Below are positions 6,850 to 16,280 of a stretch of 64,000 nucleotides of DNA, one piece after another. Under the pieces are notes generated by a model. It did not search any database. It was not told the origin of the DNA and saw only the letters and a program-made list of their open reading frames with translations. Position 1 is the stretch's first letter, and every line of letters starts with the position of its first letter. Position numbers and translations under genes: made by a program. Source of the DNA: Parabacteroides sp. AM08-6 (lineage in GTDB: Bacteria > Bacteroidota > Bacteroidia > Bacteroidales > Tannerellaceae); contig NZ_QRMP01000013.1 of NCBI RefSeq assembly GCF_003473295.1, positions 1 through 64,000 of the forward strand, read 5' to 3'.

Positions 6850-9800
6850 ATGAAAAGACTTATTATCATCATACAAATATTGTTGTGTGCAAGCGTTGCT
6901 TTGTATGCACAAAAGAAGAGTGTGACCATTGCTGGTGTCGTGCAAGACGAAGTGATGCAAGACGAGCCATTGGTCGGAGTCAATGTTTATATTCAAGACC
7001 AACCGGGTGTCGGTACGATTACAGACGCAAATGGTGCATTTAAAGTAAAAGCGAATGTAGGAGATGTCCTTATTTTTAGTTACTTAGGATATGAAAACTT
7101 ATTGTATCCTGTTAAGAAAAACGAAGAAGTGGTGGTTGTTAAGATGAAACCATCTTCTGTTCAATTGGACGAAGCAGTTGTAGTCGGTATGGGTAAACAG
7201 CGTAAGATTGGTGTGTCATCTGCCGTAACAACGGTTGATGTGGCCCAGTTGCAGGTCCCAGCCACATCTCTTAATAATATGCTGGGTGGACGTGTTGCCG
7301 GTGTAATCTCTCTGCAATCGAGCGGTGAACCGGGTAAAAACATTTCGGAATTCTGGGTTCGTGGTATCGGTACTTTCGGGGCCAACAGTAGTGCATTGGT
7401 ATTGATAGATGGATTGGAAGGCCGTTTGAGCGATGTCGATCCGGCCGACGTGGAAAGTTTTTCTATCTTGAAAGATGCTTCGGCAACTGCCGTATATGGT
7501 GTTCGTGGTGCGAATGGTGTAGTTCTTGTAACAACTAAACGTGGACAAACAGACCGTTTGCGCATTACGGCTCGTGCTAATTTTACGGTAGCTCAGTTAA
7601 AACACTTACCGGAGTTTGTTGATTCTTACGACTATGCCAAGTTGGCAAATGAGGCTCGCGTTGTTTCAAATATGTCTCCGCTATATAGCGCGATGGATTT
7701 AAATCTGATTAAATATAATATGGATCCGGATTTATTCCCGAATGTGGACTGGCAAGATGAAATTCTGAATAAAACATCTTTGCAACAAACTTATTATGTA
7801 AGTGCTCAAGGGGGTGGTAATGTTGCCAAGTATTTTATCAGTTTGAATATGTCGAACGAAGGAGCTGCTTATAAACAAGATCCGAATTCAAAGTATAAAA
7901 CGAATATTGGTTATCGTACATATGGTTATCGTACCAATTTGGATATTAATGTGACGAAAACGACAGCCTTGTATTTCGGTGTGGACGGTTTCATTTCTTC
8001 GACAGGAAAACCGGGAGGGGAAAGTACGGATTATGTTTGGTATCAACAAGCTATGCTTACTCCGTTGACAATTCCTACTATGTATTCGGACGGCTCTTAT
8101 CCTTGTTATGACCAAGATATTTATTCTCCTTACGTTTTGTTGAATGCCACAGGTATGGGAAAAGATGAAGAGTTTAAGAATATGGCCACTCTGGCGCTTA
8201 ATCAGGATCTTTCCATGATTACACCGGGTTTGAAAATCCGTGTACAAGGTGCGTTGAATACGACGATGCAGAAAAAGGAAAAACGTTTGCTTTTCCCTGA
8301 AATGTATAATGCTACGGAACGTGATACGAACGGAGAATTGAAATTAATCAAAAAGCGTGACCAGCAAGCGGTGACTTATAATGAGGACAAATATTTTTGG
8401 CGTAAACTCCATCTTGAAGCGATGCTGAATTATGAACGGGTGGTAGGTGACGACCATCGTTTCACCGGATTGGCATACTATTATATGAGTGACGAATCTG
8501 ATACAGGCTATAAACCGGAGGAATCGTTGAAAGCAATTCCCAGACGCTATCAGGGTTTATCCAGTAGAATTACATATGGATTTAAAGATACTTATTTTAT
8601 CGATGGTAATTTCGGTTATACAGGTTCCGAAAACTTTGAGCCGGGTCGTCAATTCGGTTTCTTTCCTTCTGTTTCTTTCGGATGGGTCCCTACTCAATAT
8701 AAGTTTGTACAAAAAGCACTTCCTTGGTTGAATTTCTTGAAAATTCGTGGTTCTTACGGTACTGTTGGTAACGACCGTATTACGGACAAACGTTTCCCTT
8801 ATTTGACACAGATGAACTCTCAGGCCGGTACAGGTTGGGGAGCTACAATGACAGGTGTATCGGAAAGTGTAATGGGGTCTGATAATCTGAAATGGGAACG
8901 TGCTATCAAGTCCAATATCGGTGTGGAAGGAAAACTTTTTAATGAAAAAGTGGACTTCGTTGTAGACTTCTTTAATGACGAACGTAACGGTATTTTCCAG
9001 CAGCGTACCAATATTCCTGATTATGTCGGTATTCCGGTTGGTTTCCCGTTTGGTAATGTCGGTAAGATGAGGAGTTATGGCTCTGACGGTAATATCTCTT
9101 TTACTCAGACTATCGGTAAAGACATGTACTTTACATTACGTGGAAATTATACTTATTCGACTAATGATGTAAAGGAATGGGAAGAAAATAATTTGCCTTA
9201 TGATTATTTGTTCAAAAAAGGATGGCCTTATAATGCAAGACGCGGTTTTATCGCTTTAGGTTTGTTTAAAGATGAAGAGGATGTGAAATATAGTCCGGCT
9301 CAGTTTGGAACTGTTCGCCCTGGTGACATTAAATATAAGGATGTGGATGGTAATGGTGTCATTAACGATGATGATATGGTGCCGCTCTCGTATTCTAATT
9401 ATCCTCGGTTTATGTATGGATTCGGTGGTGAATTTACTTATAAGAACTGGACTTTCAATATCCTCTTTAAAGGAACCGGACGTGTAGATGTTTTCCGTAC
9501 GGCAGTTGGGGACGGTAATGGCAGATTGAATGACGAAGGGTGGATTCCTTTTAATAACGGAAAAACCGGTAATGTGCTGCAACTTGTTGCCGACCAGGCT
9601 AATCGTTGGACTCCTGCTTCTTATTCCGGTGATCCTTCTACGGAAAATCCCAATGCTATGTTTCCTCGTCTGACATACGGACGGAATGAGAACAATACCA
9701 AAATATCTACATTCTGGATGGATAATGCCCGTTATTTGCGTATGGAAGAAATCGGCGTAACTTATCGATTGGCTGCGGGCAAGTTCCTGAGACAATTAGG

Positions 9801-9954
9801 TGTAAGTTCAATGGATTTCCAGGTAATCGGTTATAATCTGGCTGTATGGAGCAATATGAAAGTAAAAATGTATGACCCGGAACAATCTGAAAGAAATGGG
9901 CAGTCTTACCCGATTCCGGCACGCTATGCTGCTCAAATCTACGTAAACTTTTAA
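6850..9954 (+). CDS. SusC/RagA-family TonB-linked outer-membrane transporter
   Basis: A 1034-residue TonB-dependent porin that imports oligosaccharides or peptides captured by its SusD partner. A signal peptide (ends at LYAQ) is followed by a carboxypeptidase-D-like domain (about 22-110), a plug domain (about 115-235, with DGLEGRLSDVDPADVESFSI and GANGVVLVTTKRG), and a 22-strand barrel ending in an aromatic residue (YVNF), as expected for outer-membrane insertion. It starts 30 bases after the TIG gene and 18 bases before susD. SusC paralogs are frequent targets of phase variation in gut Bacteroidales, consistent with the upstream inversion site. Confidence 0.97.
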   Translation: MKRLIIIIQILLCASVALYAQKKSVTIAGVVQDEVMQDEPLVGVNVYIQDQPGVGTITDANGAFKVKANVGDVLIFSYLGYENLLYPVKKNEEVVVVKMKPSSVQLDEAVVVGMGKQRKIGVSSAVTTVDVAQLQVPATSLNNMLGGRVAGVISLQSSGEPGKNISEFWVRGIGTFGANSSALVLIDGLEGRLSDVDPADVESFSILKDASATAVYGVRGANGVVLVTTKRGQTDRLRITARANFTVAQLKHLPEFVDSYDYAKLANEARVVSNMSPLYSAMDLNLIKYNMDPDLFPNVDWQDEILNKTSLQQTYYVSAQGGGNVAKYFISLNMSNEGAAYKQDPNSKYKTNIGYRTYGYRTNLDINVTKTTALYFGVDGFISSTGKPGGESTDYVWYQQAMLTPLTIPTMYSDGSYPCYDQDIYSPYVLLNATGMGKDEEFKNMATLALNQDLSMITPGLKIRVQGALNTTMQKKEKRLLFPEMYNATERDTNGELKLIKKRDQQAVTYNEDKYFWRKLHLEAMLNYERVVGDDHRFTGLAYYYMSDESDTGYKPEESLKAIPRRYQGLSSRITYGFKDTYFIDGNFGYTGSENFEPGRQFGFFPSVSFGWVPTQYKFVQKALPWLNFLKIRGSYGTVGNDRITDKRFPYLTQMNSQAGTGWGATMTGVSESVMGSDNLKWERAIKSNIGVEGKLFNEKVDFVVDFFNDERNGIFQQRTNIPDYVGIPVGFPFGNVGKMRSYGSDGNISFTQTIGKDMYFTLRGNYTYSTNDVKEWEENNLPYDYLFKKGWPYNARRGFIALGLFKDEEDVKYSPAQFGTVRPGDIKYKDVDGNGVINDDDMVPLSYSNYPRFMYGFGGEFTYKNWTFNILFKGTGRVDVFRTAVGDGNGRLNDEGWIPFNNGKTGNVLQLVADQANRWTPASYSGDPSTENPNAMFPRLTYGRNENNTKISTFWMDNARYLRMEEIGVTYRLAAGKFLRQLGVSSMDFQVIGYNLAVWSNMKVKMYDPEQSERNGQSYPIPARYAAQIYVNF

Positions 9955-9972
9955 TGAGAGGAGAATAAGAAT

Positions 9973-11943
9973 ATGAAATATATAAAACAACTGTTTTTTA
10001 CTACAATCGTAGCTATATGGGGATGTTTCAGTTCGTGTAATTATCTGAATGTGGATGATTATTTTATGGACACATTCAATTATGATTCTATTTTTTCCAA
10101 TAAAGTGAATGTGCAACGTTATTTGTGGAATATTCCGACTTATTTCAAAGATGAGGGACAAATTTGGGGAAATAACTGGACTCCTGGAGTTACGGCTACC
10201 GATGAGGCTCTTCCAACTTGGGATACGGATGAGTTTATGGGCGTTAAATATGCTCGCGGACTTGTAACCGAAGATAGCCAGCACCGATTTTTCACCATGT
10301 GGATTGATATGTATCGTGCTGTTCGAAAGGTAAATATCATCCTTCAGAATATCGATAAATGTCCGGATTTAACAATACAGGAGAGAAGTGAAATATTGGG
10401 ATATGCCTATTTTATGCGTGCATATGCCTATTATAATCTCTTGGTAGACTACGGACCACTCGTGTTGGTTAATGATGAAGTACCGAATATGAATGAGGAT
10501 ATGGACTATTATGACCGTGCCCGTATGACTTACGACGAATCTATGGATTATGTTTGCACAGAGTTTGAAAAAGCTGCACAATATATGCCAAGTAAGGATG
10601 CTTTAACCATTTCACAATTCGGACGTCCGAGTAAAGATGCTGCTATAGCATTGATTGCCCGTTTACGTTTGATTCATGCTAGTAACGCGTTTAACGGAGG
10701 CGATGCCGCTCGCCGTTATTTCGGAAGCTGGAAGCGTTCGACAGACGGAGAATTTTATGTATCTCAAACGCCGGATAATAAGCGTTGGGCGGTAGCTGCT
10801 CATTATGCGAAAAAATTGATTGATGGAGGAGGGTATACACTTCACACGGTAATGAGTGATGAAATGACTCCTGCGCTTCCTGATAATGTGCCCAGTGAAA
10901 ACTTTCCGGATGGTGCCGGAGGCATAGATCCGTACAAATCCTATAAAGATATGTTCTCGGGAGAAGCTGTCGGTTATAAAAACCCGGAATTTATTTGGGC
11001 GAGATATTCCGATGCTGTACAAAATTATGTTCATCATTTCTTCCCGGTAGGAAACCTTCAGGGATGGGGCGGTATGGGAATTCCCCAAAAAATTATTGAT
11101 GCTTATCGTATGGCCGATGGTACAGAGTATGAAAAAGCAGGTATCAACGAAGAAGAAAAGATTGATGCCGGAGTTTCTTTCTCCGGTTATCAGCTACAAC
11201 CCGGTACTTCGAAAGCTTACGCGAATCGTGAAATGCGTTTCTATGCAAGTATCGGATACCAGAATCGTTTATGGCCTTGTAATTCGACAACCGATAATTC
11301 GAGAAGAAATTTTGTGGCTAATTATGCGAAAGATGGAAACTGCGGTAAAGCAGCGACAACATCACCTACCGACTATACACTTACCGGTTATGTCCCGGTG
11401 AAATATGTACATGATGATGACGCATTTGCCGGGAATGGTGCAACTGTTACACGAAAATTCTTCCCGATTATCCGTTATGCTGAAATGTTACTTTCTTATG
11501 CGGAAGCGATTAATAATATTGATGGAACCCATACTGTAACTGATGCGGATGGAGTGACAGCTACTTATTCCCGTGATTATAACGAAATAGCAAAGTACTT
11601 TAATCAGGTCCGCTATCGTGCCGGATTGCCGGGTATTCCACAGGGACTCTCTAAAGAAGAAGTGAATAAATTGATTCAGCAGGAACGCATGGTGGAATTC
11701 TTCCATGAAAACAGACGCTATTATGATGTTCGTCGTTGGGGTATTTATGAGGAATCTGAATCGGAACCGTTTATCGGAATGAATATAGAAGCATTGACAG
11801 AACAGTTCTTCCAACGCGTACGTGTAAATCATATAAATGTAAAGACTCGTATGGTTTCACCGAAGTTGGTATTGGTTCCTATCTGGAAAAATGAACTGAG
11901 AAAGATGCCGTCGTTGGATCAAAATCCGGGCTGGACAAAGTAA
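9973..11943 (+). CDS. SusD/RagB-family nutrient-binding outer-membrane lipoprotein
   Basis: A 656-residue lipoprotein (lipobox near residues 16-21, CFSSC) that forms the lid over the SusC channel and binds the imported ligand at the surface. TPR-like helices in the first half (YAYFMRAYAYYNLLVDYG) and the conserved C-terminal features (QQERMVEFFHENRRYYDVRRWG, then LVLVPIWKNELRKMPSLDQNPGW, here quoted as short hallmarks) place it firmly in the SusD/RagB family. It is the direct partner of the SusC encoded just upstream. Confidence 0.96.
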   Translation: MKYIKQLFFTTIVAIWGCFSSCNYLNVDDYFMDTFNYDSIFSNKVNVQRYLWNIPTYFKDEGQIWGNNWTPGVTATDEALPTWDTDEFMGVKYARGLVTEDSQHRFFTMWIDMYRAVRKVNIILQNIDKCPDLTIQERSEILGYAYFMRAYAYYNLLVDYGPLVLVNDEVPNMNEDMDYYDRARMTYDESMDYVCTEFEKAAQYMPSKDALTISQFGRPSKDAAIALIARLRLIHASNAFNGGDAARRYFGSWKRSTDGEFYVSQTPDNKRWAVAAHYAKKLIDGGGYTLHTVMSDEMTPALPDNVPSENFPDGAGGIDPYKSYKDMFSGEAVGYKNPEFIWARYSDAVQNYVHHFFPVGNLQGWGGMGIPQKIIDAYRMADGTEYEKAGINEEEKIDAGVSFSGYQLQPGTSKAYANREMRFYASIGYQNRLWPCNSTTDNSRRNFVANYAKDGNCGKAATTSPTDYTLTGYVPVKYVHDDDAFAGNGATVTRKFFPIIRYAEMLLSYAEAINNIDGTHTVTDADGVTATYSRDYNEIAKYFNQVRYRAGLPGIPQGLSKEEVNKLIQQERMVEFFHENRRYYDVRRWGIYEESESEPFIGMNIEALTEQFFQRVRVNHINVKTRMVSPKLVLVPIWKNELRKMPSLDQNPGWTK

Positions 11944-11964
11944 TAACCTAATAAAGTAAAAGAT

Positions 11965-12906
11965 ATGAAAATAATCAAAATAACAGCCGCTTTCTTATGT
12001 CTTACAGCTTTGGCCGCTTGTGAGGGATATGAAATGTTTGAAGAGGAATTGTATGAGAAAATTGTGTATGTGTTGACAAAAGAAGATAATCAAGTTTTCT
12101 CAGAAGTTCATTCATTGGACGAAGATGTTTCGAAAGGTAATGTGATAGTGATGGTTTCCGGTTCATTGCAAGTGACGGAACCTGTTACGGTCGAATTTGA
12201 ATCAGATCCGAAGGCTTTGGACGAATATAATGAGAAGATGTTTGGCGTGGAAGAGGATAAATACCTGAAACCGTTGGCTTCTTCTTTCTATGAAATACCT
12301 TCTATGAAGGTAACTGTAGACCCGACAGACATTCCGGCCCGTGCTTATTTGCCTATTCATGTTATGCCGGAAGGGCTTTCTCCGGACTCTACTTATTTTA
12401 TTCCGTTGAAAATAAAGAGTGCTTCTATCGATAGTATATCAGAAGAACATAGTAATGTGATGTATCGTGTATTTATCAAAAATAAATATGCGGACCAACA
12501 GGAACAAACTCTCTATTCGATGCGTGGTGAAAAAACAGAATCGGGAAAAGTTCCTTATACTATCATGACAAATAAAGTGATATTACCGATAAGCAAGAAT
12601 AAAATCCGGACAACGATTGAGCAGAAGGCTTTTGAAGCTAAAATGGACGTAATCAATTCCAGTTGTATGGTTATAGAAATCAATGCGGATAACTCATTGA
12701 CTATAACTCCTTTTAATTCTGATTTTGTAGATATAGAAATGGTAAGTCAAGAAGGATACAACCAGTACCGACAAGATTCTGCCGGTAACTATCGCTTCTA
12801 TTTATCATATCGTTACCGTACGCGTTCGTCTGCTGATGCCGATTTTGGTGAATGGGTTGGAATTACTGAAAACTTACTTCGCTATGTAGAAATTCTGGAT
12901 ATTTAA
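11965..12906 (+). CDS. DUF1735/BT_3044-like surface lipoprotein, last gene of PUL operon
   Basis: A 313-residue lipoprotein (AACEGYEMFEEELYEK) with an N-terminal DUF1735-like beta-sandwich (about 40-165, including PSMKVTVDPTDIPARAYLPI) and a C-terminal lipocalin-like or DUF4361-like part (about 180-313). Proteins of this type follow SusC/SusD pairs and are thought to bind glycan at the surface, like SusE/SusF. It is 21 bases after susD and is followed by a strong terminator, closing the operon. Confidence 0.8.
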   Translation: MKIIKITAAFLCLTALAACEGYEMFEEELYEKIVYVLTKEDNQVFSEVHSLDEDVSKGNVIVMVSGSLQVTEPVTVEFESDPKALDEYNEKMFGVEEDKYLKPLASSFYEIPSMKVTVDPTDIPARAYLPIHVMPEGLSPDSTYFIPLKIKSASIDSISEEHSNVMYRVFIKNKYADQQEQTLYSMRGEKTESGKVPYTIMTNKVILPISKNKIRTTIEQKAFEAKMDVINSSCMVIEINADNSLTITPFNSDFVDIEMVSQEGYNQYRQDSAGNYRFYLSYRYRTRSSADADFGEWVGITENLLRYVEILDI

Positions 12907-12922
12907 GTCTTGGATTATTGGA

Positions 12923-12960
12923 AAAACAGCAGGTCGGGTTTTGGCCTGCTGTTTTATTTT
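12923..12960 (+). terminator. Rho-independent terminator of PUL operon
   Basis: AAAACAGCAGG (12923-12933) pairs with CCTGCTGTTTT (12945-12955), followed by a T-rich run. Confidence 0.85.
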
Positions 12961-13026
12961 TAGTCTGTATTGGATGAGTATCAAATTAGTACTTACACGA
13001 TGATTGAGATGAATAAGGGAACACAG

Positions 13027-14784
13027 ATGATGAAATTGAAGCTGCTATTATTACTTATTGGCGGAAGTGTTATTATGGCCTTGTTGCAATATAGGTATGT
13101 TTTCCATATATATTTTTTAGAGCAATTACAATTGTTTTTAGCAGGCAAAGAGTATGCTAGGGAAGTCGTGCTACAACCGGGTGGAGTGATAGAATATATA
13201 AGTGAGTATTGTATTCAGTTTTTTAAGTTTGATTATGTAGGGAGTGTTTTTACCACCTGTTTACTTTTGTTGATTGGCTATATGATACATTTGCTGTTGA
13301 TACGTAGTCGGGAATATCCTTCTTTTATTTTTGTTTTCGAATGTTGTATCCTTCTTTTTTTGTTAATAGATTTGTTGGATATGGAGTTCCGCTACAAGGG
13401 TATAATCGGATATTCTTTTTGCTTGGCGGCTTTGCTTGTTTATAACCGGATACAAAACCTTTCTTTTCTGAAACGTTTTTCTTTTTCTCTTTTCTTGGCA
13501 TTTTTATTGTTTGGGGTTGCTGCTCCTTTCCAGACACTGTTTCTGATAGCAGCAAGTTGTATTGAATTGAAAGAGCATGGTTTGGGTAAAGGAAAAAGCT
13601 TGCTTCCTTTGTTGATTGTAGCTGTTTATGGTTATGTTGTCAATTCTTTTCTGGGAAATGGTGCATACCGCATGTATGTGGATGTGAGCGGGGTTTGTTC
13701 TTTGCGGATTATTCCCGGTTGGACAAAATATGCAGCTTGGGTATTGTTGCCCATAGCTATTTTATTGACCCCTTTGTTGGAACGTATGGCGGTATGGATG
13801 AAGAAAAACGGTTGGTTGATAGTGGTTCAGGTCGGATTGATAATCGGATTTTTCGCTTATCTTTTCCCTCGCTATGACGATAACTGGTCATTACCTTTCA
13901 AGCAGTTGCATCATGCTGTCATACAGGAAGAATGGGAGGATGTTCTTGCCTATTGCCGGGCACATCCTGAGAATGATGAGGTTATTAGTTTGAATTATCA
14001 GAATTTGGCCTTAGCCGAGAAAGGTATTCTTGCCGATTCTCTTCTATATTTCCCACAAAAGGGAAGAGCCGGGTTGTTTGCCCCTTGGGACAGAACAGTA
14101 TATGCAGCTTTTGCCATACAGAAGATTTGTTATTATTACGGTGATGTCGCTTTTGCCCAGAAATTTGCATTTGAAGGGAATGTATCATCTTCTACAAAAG
14201 GATTTCCTGAAACGATGAAAATGTTGGTACGTACAAATCTTTTACAGAAAGAATACCGGGTTGCGGCAAAATATATCAATTATTTACGACAGACGTTCTC
14301 CTATCAAGAATGGGCGGAGAAACAGTTATCTTATTTCTCGGAACCGGAACAGATGGAGAAGGATGAAGAGTATACCGGAAGTTTTGAATACCAACAAACG
14401 GGTAATCATTTTGTCTCATCAAACGAATGGAGTTTCTTGGCTGGTTCGGATAAGGAAAACAAGAAATTAAGAGATTTCGTGTTGTGTTCTTTTTTATTAG
14501 ACAAGAATTTGAATGCCTTTTTAGACTGGTTCGGTTTTTATTATGATAATACGGAAATGAAAGATATTCCGAAAGTGTATTATGAAGGGCTTATGGCATG
14601 TGCGCCGTTCGTTCCGGATGTTTTGACTCGTTATCCTATACCGGAAAAGATAAAGGAGGATTTCGAAACGTATACTTCTATTTATAAGGGGACAAACAAT
14701 CCTGAAGAACGGAAAAAGTGGTTGTCCCTGTATCATGTAAACAGCTATTGGTTCTATTTTCACTATAAAGAAATTAAATTATGA
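13027..14784 (+). CDS. DUF6057-like multi-pass membrane protein
   Basis: A 585-residue inner-membrane protein of unknown function. The N-terminal ~280 residues hold eight or so hydrophobic segments (LLLLLIGGSVIMALL, FTTCLLLLIGYMIHLLL, LIVVQVGLIIGFFAYLFP), followed by a soluble helical part with TPR-like character (HHAVIQEEWEDVLAYCRAHP onward). In-frame ATG codons also exist at 13000 and 13009; 13027 is preferred because AAGGGA precedes it and the first membrane segment follows directly. The stop overlaps the next gene by four bases (ATGA), so the two are translationally coupled. Confidence 0.75.
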   Translation: MMKLKLLLLLIGGSVIMALLQYRYVFHIYFLEQLQLFLAGKEYAREVVLQPGGVIEYISEYCIQFFKFDYVGSVFTTCLLLLIGYMIHLLLIRSREYPSFIFVFECCILLFLLIDLLDMEFRYKGIIGYSFCLAALLVYNRIQNLSFLKRFSFSLFLAFLLFGVAAPFQTLFLIAASCIELKEHGLGKGKSLLPLLIVAVYGYVVNSFLGNGAYRMYVDVSGVCSLRIIPGWTKYAAWVLLPIAILLTPLLERMAVWMKKNGWLIVVQVGLIIGFFAYLFPRYDDNWSLPFKQLHHAVIQEEWEDVLAYCRAHPENDEVISLNYQNLALAEKGILADSLLYFPQKGRAGLFAPWDRTVYAAFAIQKICYYYGDVAFAQKFAFEGNVSSSTKGFPETMKMLVRTNLLQKEYRVAAKYINYLRQTFSYQEWAEKQLSYFSEPEQMEKDEEYTGSFEYQQTGNHFVSSNEWSFLAGSDKENKKLRDFVLCSFLLDKNLNAFLDWFGFYYDNTEMKDIPKVYYEGLMACAPFVPDVLTRYPIPEKIKEDFETYTSIYKGTNNPEERKKWLSLYHVNSYWFYFHYKEIKL

Positions 14785-16196
14785 AGAAGTGTCTGGCATT
14801 ATTCTTACTTAGCATTTGCTGTGCATGTAGCTATACTCCGGTCGAGTTGTCGGAAGGATTGTCTTCTTCTTTTATTTATCCGGATTATGAAGGGGTGACT
14901 ATTCCACAGGATATTGCTCCTCTCTCATTTAGAATCAATACGGATGAGGAAAATGTGGAAACGATGTTGCATACAACCGCTTATTCTTTTTCGATAAATG
15001 GTAAAGAGGTCAGCCCCTCTGTCCGGGAATGGAAAAATTTACTCAGCTCAGGAGATACAATCCAAGTCGATATTTTTGCAAAAAAAGGAGCGAAAAAGAG
15101 TTATCTACATTCATTCTTCTTGTATGTGTCGAAAGATAAAATAGATCCGTTTATTACATACCGGTTGATTGCACCGGGTTATGAGGTGTGGAACCGAATG
15201 GGCATTTATCAACGCGATTTATCTTCTTATGAGGAAAGCCCCATTTATGAGAACACGAACATAAATCTGATTTGCGTCAATTGCCATACGACTAATTGGG
15301 GAAATCCGAAAGAGTTTTTATTCCATCAACGTCCGGGTGGGGGAACTATTCTGGCAAAAGAGGGGATTTTAAAGAAATTGAATGCACATTATAATGAAAA
15401 AATACAGACGTTTGTTTACCCTTCCTGGCATCCGTCCGGCAATTATATCGCTTTTTCCGTAAACAAGACTGTGCAGAGTGTACATGCTAAAAATCCAAAC
15501 CGGATAGAGGTCTGGGATCAATGGTCGGACATTGTCATTCTGGATGTCCGGACAAATAGTTTGATAACTGTTCCGTTATTAATGCAGGAGAACTCGTATG
15601 AGACATTTCCGGCTTTTTCTCCGGATGGGAAAACGTTGTATTTCTGCTCCGCAAAGGCTGTTTCTCTCCCGGACTCTATTATGGATATCCGCTATGATTT
15701 GTGTTCCATCCGGCTGGATTTAGATAAAAGGTTGTTTGGGCGTCAGGTCGATACGGTCATAAATGCTGCTGCCAATCAGTATAGTGTCTCTTTTCCCCGT
15801 GTTTCTCCGGACGGGCGCTACCTGTTGTATACACAGCATAACTACGGTAATTTCTCTATTTGGCACCGGGAAGCTGATTTGAAAATGTTGGATTTGGCAA
15901 ATAATCGTCCGGTCGATGTTTCGATATTAAATTCCTCCGAGACAGAAAGCTATCACTCTTGGTCGTCCAATAGCCGATGGGTTATTTTCGGCAGCCGCCG
16001 GGGAGATGGTCTGTACACACGTCCTTATTTGGCGCATATTGCAGAAGACGGCTCAGCCGGCAAACCTTTTTTATTGCCGCAGAAAACAAGCTCTTATTAT
16101 ATATACCAAGATCGTTCCTATAATATCCCGGAATTTATGACAGGTAAAATCGAATTGCCTTATGCGGAAATAGAAAAACTGGTAGAGGGATATTAA
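14781..16196 (+). CDS. TolB-like beta-propeller lipoprotein with CxxCH motif
   Basis: A 471-residue lipoprotein (lipobox within LLSICCACS). An N-terminal domain of about 120 residues leads to a haem-binding type motif C165-V-N-C168-H169, then WD40/TolB-like repeats (PSWHPSGNYIAFSVN, PAFSPDGKTLYFCS, PRVSPDGRYLLYTQ). A single CxxCH in a periplasmic lipoprotein suggests a c-type cytochrome-like site, but one motif alone does not prove haem attachment. It is coupled to the preceding DUF6057-like membrane protein, so the pair probably forms one envelope complex. Function is not known to me. Confidence 0.75.
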   Translation: MKKCLALFLLSICCACSYTPVELSEGLSSSFIYPDYEGVTIPQDIAPLSFRINTDEENVETMLHTTAYSFSINGKEVSPSVREWKNLLSSGDTIQVDIFAKKGAKKSYLHSFFLYVSKDKIDPFITYRLIAPGYEVWNRMGIYQRDLSSYEESPIYENTNINLICVNCHTTNWGNPKEFLFHQRPGGGTILAKEGILKKLNAHYNEKIQTFVYPSWHPSGNYIAFSVNKTVQSVHAKNPNRIEVWDQWSDIVILDVRTNSLITVPLLMQENSYETFPAFSPDGKTLYFCSAKAVSLPDSIMDIRYDLCSIRLDLDKRLFGRQVDTVINAAANQYSVSFPRVSPDGRYLLYTQHNYGNFSIWHREADLKMLDLANNRPVDVSILNSSETESYHSWSSNSRWVIFGSRRGDGLYTRPYLAHIAEDGSAGKPFLLPQKTSSYYIYQDRSYNIPEFMTGKIELPYAEIEKLVEGY

Positions 16197-16204
16197 TCAT
16201 AAAA

Positions 16205-16238
16205 AAAGGGCTGCCTACAATTCGTAGTACAGCCCTTT
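16205..16238. terminator. Bidirectional terminator between convergent operons
   Basis: AAAGGGCTG (16205-16213) pairs with CAGCCCTTT (16230-16238), with A-rich and T-rich flanks serving both directions. Confidence 0.75.
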
Positions 16239-16280
16239 GCGTGGTTTTTTACATAGGTCTATTTGAGAATTATAATATCT

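Noticed and set aside
16201..16240. Inverted repeat as a possible mobile-element end
   Set aside because: It is a simple terminator between convergent genes.
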